A DNA stretch of 64,000 bases from Ustulina deusta (Eukaryota; Ascomycota; Sordariomycetes; Xylariales; Xylariaceae), in assembly GCA_023159155.1 (NCBI GenBank), contig JAJNNX010000001.1, positions 3,224,001-3,288,000 of the forward strand, in the 5' to 3' direction. Below the pieces are notes generated by a model. That model saw only the letters and a program-made list of their open reading frames with translations. It had not been told where the DNA came from and did no database searches. Shown piece by piece: positions 22,584-35,132 of the stretch (position 1 is its first letter; every line of letters starts with the position of its first letter). The translations under genes and the position numbers were made by a program.

Positions 22584-23581
22584 AGGAGCGTACTTCGGTC
22601 TCTAGCACAAGAGGTGCTGCGCTTCCGGGCGTGGCAGTAGTTGAATGGAATACTTTGAGGTGCCAGGGGGAAATCATTGAGCCAGAAACATATGTACGGC
22701 TGTAATATACGGTCTAGTTAGGAGGGCAAGGCTTTGGCTTGGTAGTAGCAGCACGACGTACAACGCGCCAACATGTCTGATAACATCCCCATGCAACACT
22801 GAGTAGGTTTCTGAAGTCGTCATCATGACGGGATTGATGTCGTGTTTAGACGAGGCACATACAAACTTTACTTTACACATTCTCATGGAGCTAGCAAGAA
22901 GCGACTACTATAAGAGGTAGGATCTACCTATTTTGATACTTCCTTAGTCCAACTCAACATGAATCTGAGAAGCAGAATCAGGAAGGGAAAGAAGATACGG
23001 TACCAGATGACTGCAAAACATCATCTGAGTCACCCTTCATTCCACTTTGTTTAATAATCATGCTTTTCATATCCTCTAGGGGGGCGCTTGCCTCGCAAAA
23101 CCCATCATTTGCCTTTTCTACATGAGGTGATGGAAGCTCTCCGCAAAAGGAAATGACTGATCTCTTAAAACATTTGTAGCCCCGAGTCCCCGTCCAGTCT
23201 CGACCCATATCAAACACCTCCTTTCGGTCGTGATGGAGACAGTCGTATCTATAAATCGCCTTGAAAATGACACTTAAAAACGAACGTGAATTGTGCAAAG
23301 CATCCAGAAATCGCCCAAGAGGTCCCCTGCCCTCCCGTTTTTTGGTTTTTAAAAAGGCAAGCTGCACATCAAGGAAGCCTGAGCTTCCCACCTGGGCTTG
23401 TATTCTCAAAATAAACAACGAATTAGAGACCCGTATCCGATCATTTCAACCCGTATAACCGTACAAGCCAAAGTTGGCAATGAACAGAGTACATCCCTCT
23501 AAAGACCAGCTGGTTTTCCCCAGCCGTAGTGGGAAAACAGTGTTGCAATCATCTCTGAAACGGAACTGTCAGTGCCGCTAT
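22584..23581. other. Intergenic between the possible small membrane protein gene and the 3' end of the Jsn1-like gene
   Basis: A 146-codon minus-strand frame at 22978-23418 lies just 3' of the Jsn1-like gene on the same strand and probably falls in its 3' UTR. It shows no recognised motif. Confidence 0.4.
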
Positions 23582-26500
23582 TTAGGGTCGAGGCGATCGC
23601 TTTCGAGGAGGTTGACCTACGCGTCCGCGTCTCGAACCGACAGGTTGCTCTTGCATGTATGGCACAGTCGGCATTCCGTTAGAATAGCCATAGCCGCCCA
23701 TATTTACTCCCATCCCAAATCCGGGTGGTGCGAAACCAGCCGGAGCACCAGGTGGCTGAATCGGACTGCTATTTGCCAGATTCTGACCCCGAAATTGGTC
23801 CATTGTGGGGTTTGCACTGTTGAACCCTCCATATCCAGCTTGAACCGGCGGATAGAAGTTGTTCATTGGCGGTGTAGCACGTGAAAGCATGTTCTGCTGA
23901 TATTGTAATTGCTGCATATTCACAGGTGCCAACGATCCGTTGGTTCCATTATATATCGGCGCTTGAGGTCCGTATGGTGCATAGGGAGCCATACTGGGAT
24001 CTCCATTCTCGCTGCGTGGCACAGAATAGCCACTCATATCATAGTTGGTTGTTGGTGCGCTCTGGTTGAGCGGATTCAAATACTGATTCCCGTACTGTGA
24101 GTTCTGCTGAGCGGCAGGGGTATTTGTTTGCGCTTGGCGAGAGGTAGGGCGTTGCCGTTCACTCGATGCATGACGGCCCACAGATTGATCACGAGATCCG
24201 CCGCCACCGCCACCGCCGCTTCGGGTAGACAAGCCAACCTCGTCCATCAGCCGCTTGTAGCCCTGGTTCGGTTGCGCTTTGATGCGTACCAAAACGTTTT
24301 TCACGTTCTCTACAACTTGACTGCGAATGGTCTCATCAAAGAAAGGAGTGGTCAGAACTTTGAAGATCAGAGTGGCTCCACAAGCATGATCACTAAGGAT
24401 AGCCTCAAGAGTTTGGTCCTTGGGGGTAAAGAAGAGAGCTTTCAGGATGGTATCCCGTGCATCAGGTTCCGCTTTCTGATTGATAACCTTCAAAACCGTG
24501 AGGTAAGCCACTTTGTGCGTGCATAGATGGACTAGATAAGGGACCAGCTGAGGAGCTAGCACACTGCGTCGTTGAGGGAAAGTGCATGTATCTAGGAACC
24601 ATGTCAATAAAAGTGCCCCGTTAGCATTTGTTGCAAGCTGGACACTATGCAGGGCAATGGCAGCAGCAAGCATCCTTTGTTGCTCCTTTGTGGCATGGTG
24701 ACTTTCGAGACATGCCCTCATAGCTCGGGCCCCGTATCGTCCCTGACCAACCTCCCACATTCTGCTGAGCATAGTCTCGAATATAAAGTCATTGAAAGGG
24801 GGCCCAAACTTCAGACACCCTTGCAAAACGTAGTTGCCATATTGGTCGAGGAAGAGCGGAATGGTGTACGGCCGAAGATTCTCAACAATCAGGGACAGTT
24901 GATGAGGTGTCTTGCAAACATCAATGATTTTTTGAGCTGCCCAAGTGCCATTCTTGTGCACACCGATTTCAGCCATGTGTGGGGCAATCTCAGTAAGCAT
25001 GGCGTCTCGAAATTCATCAGAACAATGCTCAAACAGCTTCTGAACGACAGTGTTGCCAAGATAGTCCGAAGACAGCTCAGCAATCTCGGGGAGCATGTCA
25101 ACGGCAATGTTCTCGATTTCTGCTTGAGACAAACTCTGATTATCAATGCGCTTTCGAATATCCCTCAGTTTTGGAGCGTCATGGACACGGGTATGGGTAG
25201 GTTCACGGATAGGGGGGATTTCGTCGATGAACGTAGTGTATTGGATTGCTTGCTGAAGGCTAAGCGAAATCCTATACGTATCTTCGTCTGTCGCCCCGAA
25301 AGACCTGACAATCTGCAGAATATCGCTGGTCATCTCACGAAGAGGGGGGATAACTGGGGCTGCGGTTGAGGTATTCGTGGCAGAGGACGCGCCATCCGGG
25401 ATCGCGCTAGTAGCAGCCGCACCATTGGAGTCTTGGTTCTTTGAAAATGGGTCAGGACTTGGGCTTGGGAAGGCACCATCATGCCCGGGTGTATTGGAGG
25501 CTGAGGGCGGTTTGGCGAAATTAATTCGAATTGGCCCGGCACCCGGGAAAATCTCCTTTCCGTTCATACCAGCCTTGGCTGCAATAGCACTATCGACCCT
25601 CTCGAAATTGACGAAACCACAGTTCTTATGGGTCAATACTCTGGCTGACAGAATAGGTCCGTAAGACTTGAACATTTCGGTCAACGTGGATGTGGTAGTC
25701 GAGGTTGGGATACTCCCTAGCCACAACGCACTAGTTGGGCCCTCAAGACCAGCTTCCTCTGCTGTCAGTAAACCATTATTTCGGCTATTCGATCGGCCTA
25801 GATTCATCGCAGCCACAGCTGTTGGGAGGTCATCGTATTCTTTCTCGTCTGGCAATCGTATTTCAGCGGCAGTAATCGAATTATCAAGACGCGAGGGAGT
25901 AGGATAATAATTGCGCATAAGTCGTGAGCCTGCCCCCTGAAGCTCCAGAACTCCAGCTGTTCGTGCGCGAGGCCGAGTTACTGCTTGGGAAGCAAATGAC
26001 TGAAGGCTCTGCACGGCAAGATTATGGCTGTGGATTGCAGCATTAGTAGCGGCAAGTTGATCCTGTAATTGGGCGTAGTGGCTTTCTAAGGCTAAGGCAT
26101 CTTCTTCGTAACCATCATCCTCCTCATCCGCATATTTATCTTTGTTGTTCACCGAGTAAGACCGAAACCGGTTCGATTGTTTCGTGAAATCTGCAAGTCC
26201 TGGGAGGTAAGGCGTGGCGAGCTGGGCACGAGCTGGCTGTGGTGTCTCGGCCAAGCCTAGGTAATCAAGAGTCCTCATATGAACATCGTTGTCACCTGGC
26301 CCGTCCTTCGACATCGCAGACTGCGCAGGAGAACTCGGACCGTTAGATCCAATACTTGCGATACTAGCAAGGGTGTTGCCCCTCTCTCGGCCACTCGGGT
26401 TCCATGTGCTGAAGACGGATGGTCCAAATGGCGAGCTAGTACCTGGGCCATGGGAGAACGGGCTACGCTGGGGCATGGAGCCTGCACGAAGTCTCGACAA

Positions 26501-27200
26501 GAGAGTGGAAGATTGTGAAGCACTCGTGTTTTCTGAGAGACCTGGAGGCGGGGTCTTGTTAAATGGGCTGTGGGAGGGAGTTGGTCGAGAAGACTGGGTA
26601 GAGAGCGTGGGAATGTTGAGAAGACCGTTGCCGAGGCCGCCTGCAGGAAATCGAGAGGGCACAGTACCAGCTCGGGCGCGTCTGGTCGAGGGCAAGCTAT
26701 CGGGGGTCGGTAGCTGTGCAAAGTCTGGAAATCCGTCGGTAGGTGATTCAGGGATATTTTCCCGCAAGGGGGTTGAGTTTCCACTGGTGGGCGGCCCACC
26801 CCATGGGTTGGTCACTGGCAGGCCAGGGACGCCCTCTTGAGCTTGAATTTCTCTGGCCCTATGTTGTACAGTTAGTACAGTTCGGTTCAGCGGATGAAAG
26901 GACAAGTGATAGCCGTCTTATTGAGGCAATATCGTAAAATTGAGTCGAGTCTTACCGCTTAGAGAAGAGTCTTGCGGAGCCAGGGGTATCATGCGATGGA
27001 GAACCAGCCCCCGATCGCGAGGCACCCCCCATCTTCGAGGCAGAATTCATGACGCCTGACATGCCGAAGGGAGACTTGATCGAAGAGCTACTGGGGGACT
27101 CGATGGGGGAAATGTGGGTAACGGGAGAGGTAGAACGTTGGCTGCCGGCAGACTTAGGCGGATAGCCGATAGCCAGGTGTTCGGATCTAGTAGTTGACAT
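23582..27200 (-). CDS. JSN1: Jsn1/Puf1-2-type RNA-binding protein (RRM + PUF repeats)
   Basis: Two exons (27200-26956 and 26858-23582) give 1173 residues, joined across SKR|AREIQAQEG. The N-terminal 450 residues are Ser/Pro-rich and disordered. An RRM lies at about residues 458-532 (SALWLGSIPTSTTTSTLTEM, RVLTHKNCGFVNFE, IRINFAKPPS). PUF-type repeats follow at about 665-955, for example YLGNTVVQKLFEHCSDE, NGTWAAQKIIDVC, QYGNYVLQGCLKFG and HACGATLIFKVL. The RRM-plus-PUF order is that of yeast Jsn1 (Puf1) and Puf2, cytoplasmic proteins that bind UAAU-type 3' UTR elements, often in mRNAs for membrane proteins, and affect mRNA stability. The C-terminal 150 residues are Gln/Asn/Pro/Gly-rich, with a Gly7 run near 24200. 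The start at 27200 (MSTTRSEHLAIGYPP) precedes the intron. Targets cannot be read from the sequence. Confidence 0.9.
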
Positions 27201-30200
27201 TATCAATTAATCATCCGACCCTCATCAGGAGAAGCAACTGTACGGGCTCTCCACGGATGATGATATAGGGCAAGCTGATCTCTGTGCGATGTGTAGCAGA
27301 GAAGCAGTCGAAACTGACGTCGTTGTCAAGCTGGCGCGAGCTTCTTTCCCTCGTGCTTGAGCGGATCGACGACTGGATAGGTGGGGGAGTGCGATTATGT
27401 CGTCGGGCGCGTGCGAGAAACAAGTGCTCTGGAAAAGAGTGGCGTTGAGATTCGAAAGTATATGATCCCACAGGTTTCTCCGGGGCTATTACAAGGTGGT
27501 GAGCGAGGCGATGGGGAGTATATCGAAATATCTACCGGGCAACGCAACGCTGAGTCGTTACTGGCAACGCTCTAAAATTGATCGTCGTTGGGCAATCGGC
27601 TGAAGGAGTGTCGAGACGGGGCCGAGAAAACGACGGCCGAGGGGTACAAGTGTGTATGGGGCTGTGGTGGAGGACAACTCATGTGAGATAAGTTGCGATT
27701 TTGGGTTTTTGGCCTCTTCCCTCGAAGGCGAACTGCCTAACCTAGGTATGTGAATCCACAAGGGTGGGAAACAGGAAGAAGCAAATGAAATCACAACAAA
27801 TATCTAAACAGATTGAGATCAATATACAGGCTCTATTAGCGATTCAAACAGTCGAGGTTGGGGGGGTGGAAGAAGAGCCTGGAGAAGGGAATAAAAAAAA
27901 GCAGCACTGTGGGTTGGGGAGGTTGAAGGAGTGATGGTGGTGGTAATGGTGTTGTGGGTGAGAGGTGTTCGTTCAATTCGGTCCAGGAGAAGTAATGGGC
28001 TTTGACTTGTTGGCCTTGGCCCAGAGAAAGCCTTTCAGCAGGTAAGAAGTACCTCTAGAAAATGGAGAAGGGAAACCAGAAAATCTGGAAGCCCGTTAGT
28101 GGGGGCGGGCTCCCTGCTTGCTTGCCTGATCTCCTGCTCTGCTCAGCTAGCTGGCACTATAGTTCTGGAGTGCTAGCGACCCGTGGCGCATATTACAGCT
28201 GCGACTGTACTAAGTGTAAACTGACAGTCGGTCGGTAGTGTACGTAGGTATGTAAGTACCCGTACTTAGTGTGGTTAGGTAAGGAGATGTCTATTACCCA
28301 GGTGGTATCCAGGTACATAAGTGGATCTAGTGTTACTTATCAAAGGTTAGATAGGTAACCCACCGCGAAGTACTTCTTTATTGGCAAGTCTACCTGGCAG
28401 GTACTGACAAAGCCCCCTCCCGTACCCCTATTTCATCCTGTATCCTCACCCACAACTTAAATACGAGCCGGGACGAGCACATACATTAACGGCTAGATAG
28501 GGCGAAGAGGGCTCATTGATACCTACTAAGTAAGTGACTGCCGGTCCAAGCCCGTAAATTCCGACAATGCTCGCCTAGGTAGACTCGTACACAGCAAAAC
28601 ATATCCCTAGGTAGGTATGTCAATGTCGAATGCCACCTAAATCGTGTAGGTACTACCCGATAAGGAGGCAGGCTTAGGCGGCAAAGAACAAAACTTGATT
28701 TGTCCGTTTTCTTGAGTATTCAGGTTCATTCTCGATTTGCACTCATTATCTGCCATTCGCTTGAGAATTAAGGCATCGAAAACGAGGCAGCTTAGTGCTA
28801 CAGATACCTCCTACCTAGGTAGGTAGGAGCTGTGGCTTGTTCCCGTCAACTTTCCGGGCGAATGAGAGTGCGAATCCTGTATCAGGATGGGAGGGGCCAA
28901 CACGGATAGGCCAGACCTTTTCGTTCGAGAACGTTTTTTTATTCATTCCCTCCTCTTGTCCTTCTTAATTAATTTCTTGTTGGGCGAATAAGGATCCATC
29001 TACCCCCCTTTTAAAGACCTTACCAAGACAATTTCAATGGTTCTGCGCCTTACAAGTTTCTGTGGAAACAGTTATTTATTAGCCTCGCTGAAGTTGGTCT
29101 CGAGTCTTCCTAGGAGAGCTGAAAAGTTGAAAAGTTGAAAAGCTAGGAACATGCAAGAAAATGAACATACTTACACTACCAACATAGTACCTAGTATATA
29201 TACGGTACCTACGACTGTACCAGAGATAAATTCAGACGAAGAGCTGGCAAGGTAAGGGTTGATCAGGACACGCCCTCACGTCTTATCAGTTGATCAAGTT
29301 TGCTTGCTCCGAGGAGAACTTACCTGTATAGCTTACATAGTGTAGCTTTGCAGTTTCGTGAAACCAATCACAAAAGTGTTGTCCCTTGCTTGACAGTCAA
29401 GTGATTAGTGGGATCAAACCCTCCACTAACAGATCTCCCGAAGGAGGCAAATATGGGTGCATTACCGTGGTTCAGGAAACATGGATCTAAAGGACCCTTT
29501 GCGCACCAAGCTGGTTAAGGTAACATGCTGTGTCTTTACAGAGAGAATAGTGTCCCAATTAGACCGACTGATCGCCAGTGGCCGAAGCAGAGACATGAGA
29601 CAACTTCAATCAAGCGAATCTGGGGTATGCCAAGCTTTGTTGCCCGCTATCTACACCACAAGACATACTCAAACCGTGACGAAATGAAGGGACGCTGCTG
29701 AAAGCTATTGAGATACGAAAACCTGCCACTTGGGAACCAAGTAACAATAGCTAGATGTTATGAGCATCAGCAGACGACTATTGAGCTATGACCTCGTATG
29801 TTCGCCCCAGCCTCACTGAAGTTATTCGAGTTATTATCCTAGTCATGATTCCACCAAGAATCGTCGCAATGCGTAGCGATGCGTAAGACTACACGTATAC
29901 TGCCTATACTATACCTACTACCAAGAAGTGTACCTAGTGTCGTCCGACCCGATAGAAGGCAAGAAGCCACTACCTAACCAGGTACCTAGTCGAGTACCTA
30001 CCTAATACACAGTGCCCATGCTGCATTATAGGGGTTATCCCTAGATGCGGCTAGGCCACGTTGCGTCAAGCCACTACTTAGCTTACACTACTAGGCAGAT
30101 ATGAAGAGGAAAGATGTTGTTTGTTCAAGAAATTCCAGGCAAAATATAGGGTGACAAAATCTATAACGAGTGATATCTCGGCTCTATGTGCCAGCCGCTC

Positions 30201-32995
30201 GAGGGAAAGGAGACGCGAGATGGGACGATGGGACGATGCTTTGCAGCACGTCAAGCCGATCAATGAGGAACGCAGAGAAGTACTTGCATAGTAGGTAGCC
30301 TACCGTTAGGTACATAGTAGTGGCTGGTGGTGCTGCATGGCCTCGAGCCAATGGTGGTCTCCGACAAGCTTCTGAAACATCGCTCATCACACTCGATTGG
30401 GCCAAACCAGCGATGCTACACTACACCTCACACTGCCCTACTTAAATATAGGTACCCGACCTTAGTTGCTATCTCGGTGGTACCTACTGTACCCATCTAC
30501 GTTGTAGGTAGGGTAATGCACCTATTACGCAGTAGGTACATACACGTTAGGTCAGTACCTAAGGTGCACTGCCTACATATGTAGTTAACGACATCTCAGC
30601 CCACACAAAAGGGCTTAGGTTTCATTCGTGTAGGCATACCCTACTCCCGGCATATTTACACTCATTAATTTGCAACCTCACTTTCCTTTCAATTCTGACA
30701 AAAGCAATCAGACAATAGCCCTAATCTCGTTAATGTAGGTACTGTAGTTAGAATGACAGTCCTTGTGGAACGGACGAGTCTGCACTGCGACACCCAATCT
30801 GCTTTACATCTTCGGAACACGAGAATCGCCAATGTCTGATGTGGTTGCGTTCGAAGACGACGATAGGCGCCAGGCGGAAAAGGATAGCTACCACAAGAGC
30901 AAAGTTTTGACAGGTTCCTACCTACTCCAAATCGGTCAATGACACTGCAGATACAGTACACACTCTACAAATAGGATGATGCCCGTCAACACTTCGATTT
31001 GCATACATATGTCGGCAGAATCGGTGCGCCAATGTTCCAACGCTCTCGATGACTTACATCCCTGAGGCCTGCATACAATACCGATAATTGAAGTATGTAG
31101 GTATACTTGTAGATTAGTATAAGGTACCAGCACTATGATCCGACCAGGGGCTAGCCGTCGTCGTACTGACCGTCGATCACTAGGTATAGCATAAGCCCAC
31201 GGCTCTATGTATAGTATCACTGCCCGGTACTGCCCGGGCAAGGGAAGCCCGCAAAGCTTATTAGTCAAGCCAACTTCATGCCGTGTGGTACCTACAGGAG
31301 CTCCCTAGACGTTTTGAGCAGGCCCTACGGCCATCCCCGTTTTACCAGAGGTTAAGTCGGTTTCCAGGTTGACGACGCTCTCCACTCGTCCCATCTAGCA
31401 GCGACGTCTCATTGCCTGCCAAGCCTCTCATGTTTCATGCCATTTGTTTCTAAAACATACCTATACGGACAGATCCACTGGGAAACAATAAGTTGCCCGT
31501 ATCACCTAGGTTATGTATCTAGGTTACCTAAAATGTTATCTTGGGCAGTCAGCCATCCTCTCAATCACTGTCTTTACATGCATAAAGCTAAGATTGGCAA
31601 CAATCCGATTGGTTACATTAGCTGTGTGCTTTTTCTATATGGATTCATAGTTGGCAAAGCCACTCGTCGACAAAGAGCTAAGATCAGTATCCGAGATATA
31701 CACACTTAAGGGCTCGGATACCTGTTACCACTCGGAATAGGCATTGGTACCAAATCCCTCTGCAGTGTTCTGGATTTTAGTCCGATAATGCGGATGCTTT
31801 TATCGTCAGGTGTCTGATCCGAATACTCCAACGCGTACGGTCAGCCTCTCAAGCCAAGTGCGCCATGCTGTTTGTTGTTAAAGGATGATGAGCTTAAATT
31901 TTCGATTCGGATCTTTGGTGGAATGCTTGTAGGGCTGATACCAGGATCTAGATGGTAAGTTGCAAGAACAGAGATTATTTCCTTGGGTACGTGGTGTCGT
32001 GAGAAGGATAAGGAGACCCCGAACGGGTCAGAGTTAGTCTCTGCTTGTTGTTGGTGCTGGCGAGACTAGTCTGGATTGAGAACTTGTAGAAAGACGTATA
32101 CAGGTTAGCTGGAACTCAACTATTCTCGGAATGTTTATGGATGACCAGATCAGGAGCTCGTAACTATAGACATATCTCTAGGGGACGATGAATACAATTT
32201 CATTCTCTCTTTGACTAGATACTACTCCAATCATACCCTAGCTGAGGCGCCTACTCACGCGTGCTCAGCTGAAACCTTCTCGACTCAAGTTTGATGTTCG
32301 TTTGTTTCTGCATGTGCCATCACGCCCGCTCTCGAAGTAGCCAAATGTGTTTCCAGTGGAGGACAAGATAAGTTAGTATGGAGACTCGGAAGGTAACCAG
32401 TAACACCACATACCTCGCAATAAGCTTGCCCACTAGCTATCACAATTTATATAACAGGCCATGCTTGCTACTGTCAACGACTGCCGCAGGAACACCAAAG
32501 TCAATGACCGATATTGATGTTGTTGGCCAGCCGGGGGTGACAGCCCCCTTTGCCTTCAGGTGTGGTGATAATTATCACCATGAGCTGCTGCGACTTTTGG
32601 TTGGGGGGAACCCACGGTCTCTGGGTGAATATTGATCTACATCTGCAGTCGTCTGGGTCCACCACCTAGCTAAAGCGGCCTGGGCTAGAATTTGCCTCAC
32701 TGATCGGGCTTTTCTTCAGGCCACGTACATACCATTGCAGTAGAAGTGAGAGTGTAGGCTCGTGGTCATGTCGTTTGAATCCTGCCAACGTATTCGTGAG
32801 CACCTTGAGCTCTCTAAAACGGCAATGGGCAGACGCATGGACGGACGTCTCGCGTCTCGCCACAAGTGTCTATCTACCGCTGACAAGATCCATAAATTGA
32901 TAATAGTATACACGTACATCTGTCTAACCACTTATCAAATATGAGCAATGGAAGTGAACTGGCCAATCCAGCACGGCAAACCATACCATCATCTA
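27201..32995. other. Long gene-poor stretch
   Basis: These 5.8 kb hold no frame I can support as a gene; all open frames are under 115 codons and unrecognised. From 27200 to about 27900 it should contain the Jsn1-like promoter and leader. From about 28200 to 31550 it is dense in TAGGTA/TACCTA words (for example 28243, 28608, 28808, 29978, 30478, 30530 and 31503). Short tandem pieces include AAAAGTTG near 29121 and GGGACGAT near 30220. No tRNA was seen. It may hold a non-coding RNA or lineage-specific small genes that I cannot detect. Confidence 0.5.
28808..28829. repeat. Inverted repeat with TAGGTA centre
   Basis: Arms CTCCTACC and GGTAGGAG flank TAGGTA. It belongs to the same word family as the palindromes at 6472, 45281 and 48977. 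Confidence 0.75.
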
Positions 32996-34393
32996 TCACC
33001 CAAAGAAACTCGACCCCGCGATCATGCCGACCTCGGGACAATACTTCATGATATCACCCATGTGATCGCTCTGCCATCGATGCGGCTGATGAAACCCAAG
33101 CGGTCTCTGCCCCTCCACCCAGATGGTCTCAACAGCAAAGCTCCCCGCAGTGCCCTGATCGGGGAGATTAACCCGGATGCCCAACTCCCCGGCCAATTCA
33201 GTATTCTCGCCCAGCTCGCGCATCCTCGCGTAGAACCACTGATCCTCGAACTTCGACTCGGTAGGGGCATCATCGGCGCCAAATTCCCAGCGTTCAAGGA
33301 CCCTCAGCACAAGCTCGCGGTTCCGCAGCGACAGGCCGCCGTTGAATCCGGTACCGAAGCGCTCGTGGATGGGGGCGCCGATGAGGTCGTAGTCGAGGAA
33401 CTCGTCCACGTGTCGAGGGGACGCCGAGCATAGGATGCTGTCGGCCTGGAAGAGCAGGATCTTGAGGTACGGCGCTAGATCGGTCCAGAGGAACGGCGAG
33501 GTGAGGAAACCCGAGACGGACGCGTGCGAGTCAAAGGTCGTGTTGGCTGGCAGGTATCGGATCTCGATCTCCGAAGACGCCACGGCGCGCGAGAAGGATG
33601 CCGAGCCCAGCAATGTCTCGGCCGTCTGCCGCGAGGTGTAGAAGATTATAGGCCATTCGGGGCCCAAGACGGAATGGAAATGTACTGCGACCAAAAAAAA
33701 GAAAAACGTCAGTCAAAAGACGAGACCAGTTCTTGTCCTTGGCACGGCCTTGGATTTATGGCCTTAGATACGGCTGAGCATCCCAAAATTCCCGGAATCT
33801 TAAGAAGTCGACTGATTCATTGACGCGCAGATTCAGTTCATGGGTCAGACTTGACCCGAGCCTTCGAAGCGGCTCTCCATTCGTCAGATTGCGTGGATTG
33901 AGGTTTGCTACTCACATAAAATCGGGACTAGGTTTCCTAGCGGCCTATCCTCGATAATTACCGCAGCTCGATCCGTATGCTTTGTTACGACAGAAGAGGT
34001 CGCAACGGGGACTGAATCCTCAAACCTTCCTGACTCCTCGGTGTATAAAGATGCCTCTACCAAGGAGCTATCCAGAACAAGGGTATTTGCTTCGTCATTT
34101 TCGGGTGTAGACGGTGAGGCAATAGAAGGCTTGAAAACAACGGAGTTTGTTAGCGTTTATATCTGTTATTATGACTCGATTCTGCTTGAATAGTTCAACA
34201 TTTAAGATAGAGCGAGAGGTAATGAGAGGAGTGAGTGAGTGGCTTGGCGAGATGAGTATATTACCCCTGAGAACCGCACCCAACTGGCTACCCCCAATAA
34301 TACAAGCAAGACACCGAAGCATTTCATAACCGCGGCACGAGTTATCGATCTATTCGTTGAGGTAGGCTGAAGGGAGAGCAACAGCGCCGCCAT
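32996..34393 (-). CDS. DUF5672 protein, type II membrane glycosyltransferase-like
   Basis: Three exons (34393-34265, 34129-33916, 33684-32996) give 343 residues. The N-terminus is MAALLLSLQPTSTNRS, then a hydrophobic signal anchor (MKCFGVLLVLLGVASWVRFSG) at about residues 23-43, suggesting a Golgi or ER type II protein. The luminal domain begins RAAVIIEDRPLGNLVPILLHF and continues SVLGPEWPIIFYTS. It includes YLKILLFQADSILC, FLDYDLIGAPIHE and FNGGLSLRNRELVL, with EDQWFY near the end. These are the signature blocks of DUF5672, a family with a GT-A-like fold; the QADS and GGLSLRN blocks resemble nucleotide-sugar and acceptor sites. The donor and substrate are unknown. Both splice joins keep the frame. 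It sits 9 kb from a nucleotide-sugar dehydratase gene on the same strand. Confidence 0.85.
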
Positions 34394-35132
34394 GGTTCTT
34401 AGTCGTAGCCAAATGTCTTGTTATGGAAATGTAGGCTAACAAGAGCACGAAATCAATTTTAGACAGTATACCTATATCGCCAATTGGTAAGTTACATGGC
34501 CAAGGGTAGAGAGCGGTGGAAAGAGATGATGTGTTAGGACCTAGTGTAGTAGTGACAGGAGTAGATTTAAGCACGCTCAGGGATCTTGTATGTGGGCAGA
34601 TTGAGCTCGACGTGGACGGTATCTCTTACCACGACTCTTCCACTCTCTTACAGTACCTATTGTAGTATTGCAGTACCCAGCAGTCAAGTGGGACAGTGTA
34701 CCGCGCCGCAAGAACAGGGGTTGGAAACTACATGCGCCGAGGGAATTAAGACAGGTCTTACAATAACGACTCAATGTCGTCTTAACTTCTTGAGATATGT
34801 TCGTCAAGTATGGCATGTCCGGAAACTAGTGACACGAACACGGCAATCTGCCCACTCGTATTGGCAAGTGTAGGCTCACCCTCCTGAATTTGATGCCTTG
34901 CATACACATCCACAGATGTCACAAATCTTAATCGAGAGGGATGACCCTAACAACCGGCGGGTATCTACATAAATTTCAAGCTCGCTGCGCTTCAAATGCT
35001 ATAAACAGCATCCATCACTCTTTCCCTCCATACATGAACTAGCTGATATTCCAGAAAGATTATTGTGATTAGTTGATTTGTCTTTGTATGATAGCACCAG
35101 GACATGTGCCACGCGCTGTAAGTCGACACGTC
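34394..35132. other. Intergenic, no gene seen
   Basis: This lies between the 5' end of the DUF5672 gene and the 3' end of the Vps18 gene. No supported coding or RNA signal was found. Confidence 0.5.

Noticed and set aside
22978..23418. 146-codon minus-strand frame
   Set aside because: It lies just 3' of the Jsn1-like stop on the same strand, most likely in the 3' UTR, and has no motif.
24647..25369. 240-codon frame opposite the Jsn1-like gene
   Set aside because: It is antisense to the PUF repeats and has no independent support.
33000..33433. 161-codon plus-strand frame
   Set aside because: It is antisense to the DUF5672 coding exon.
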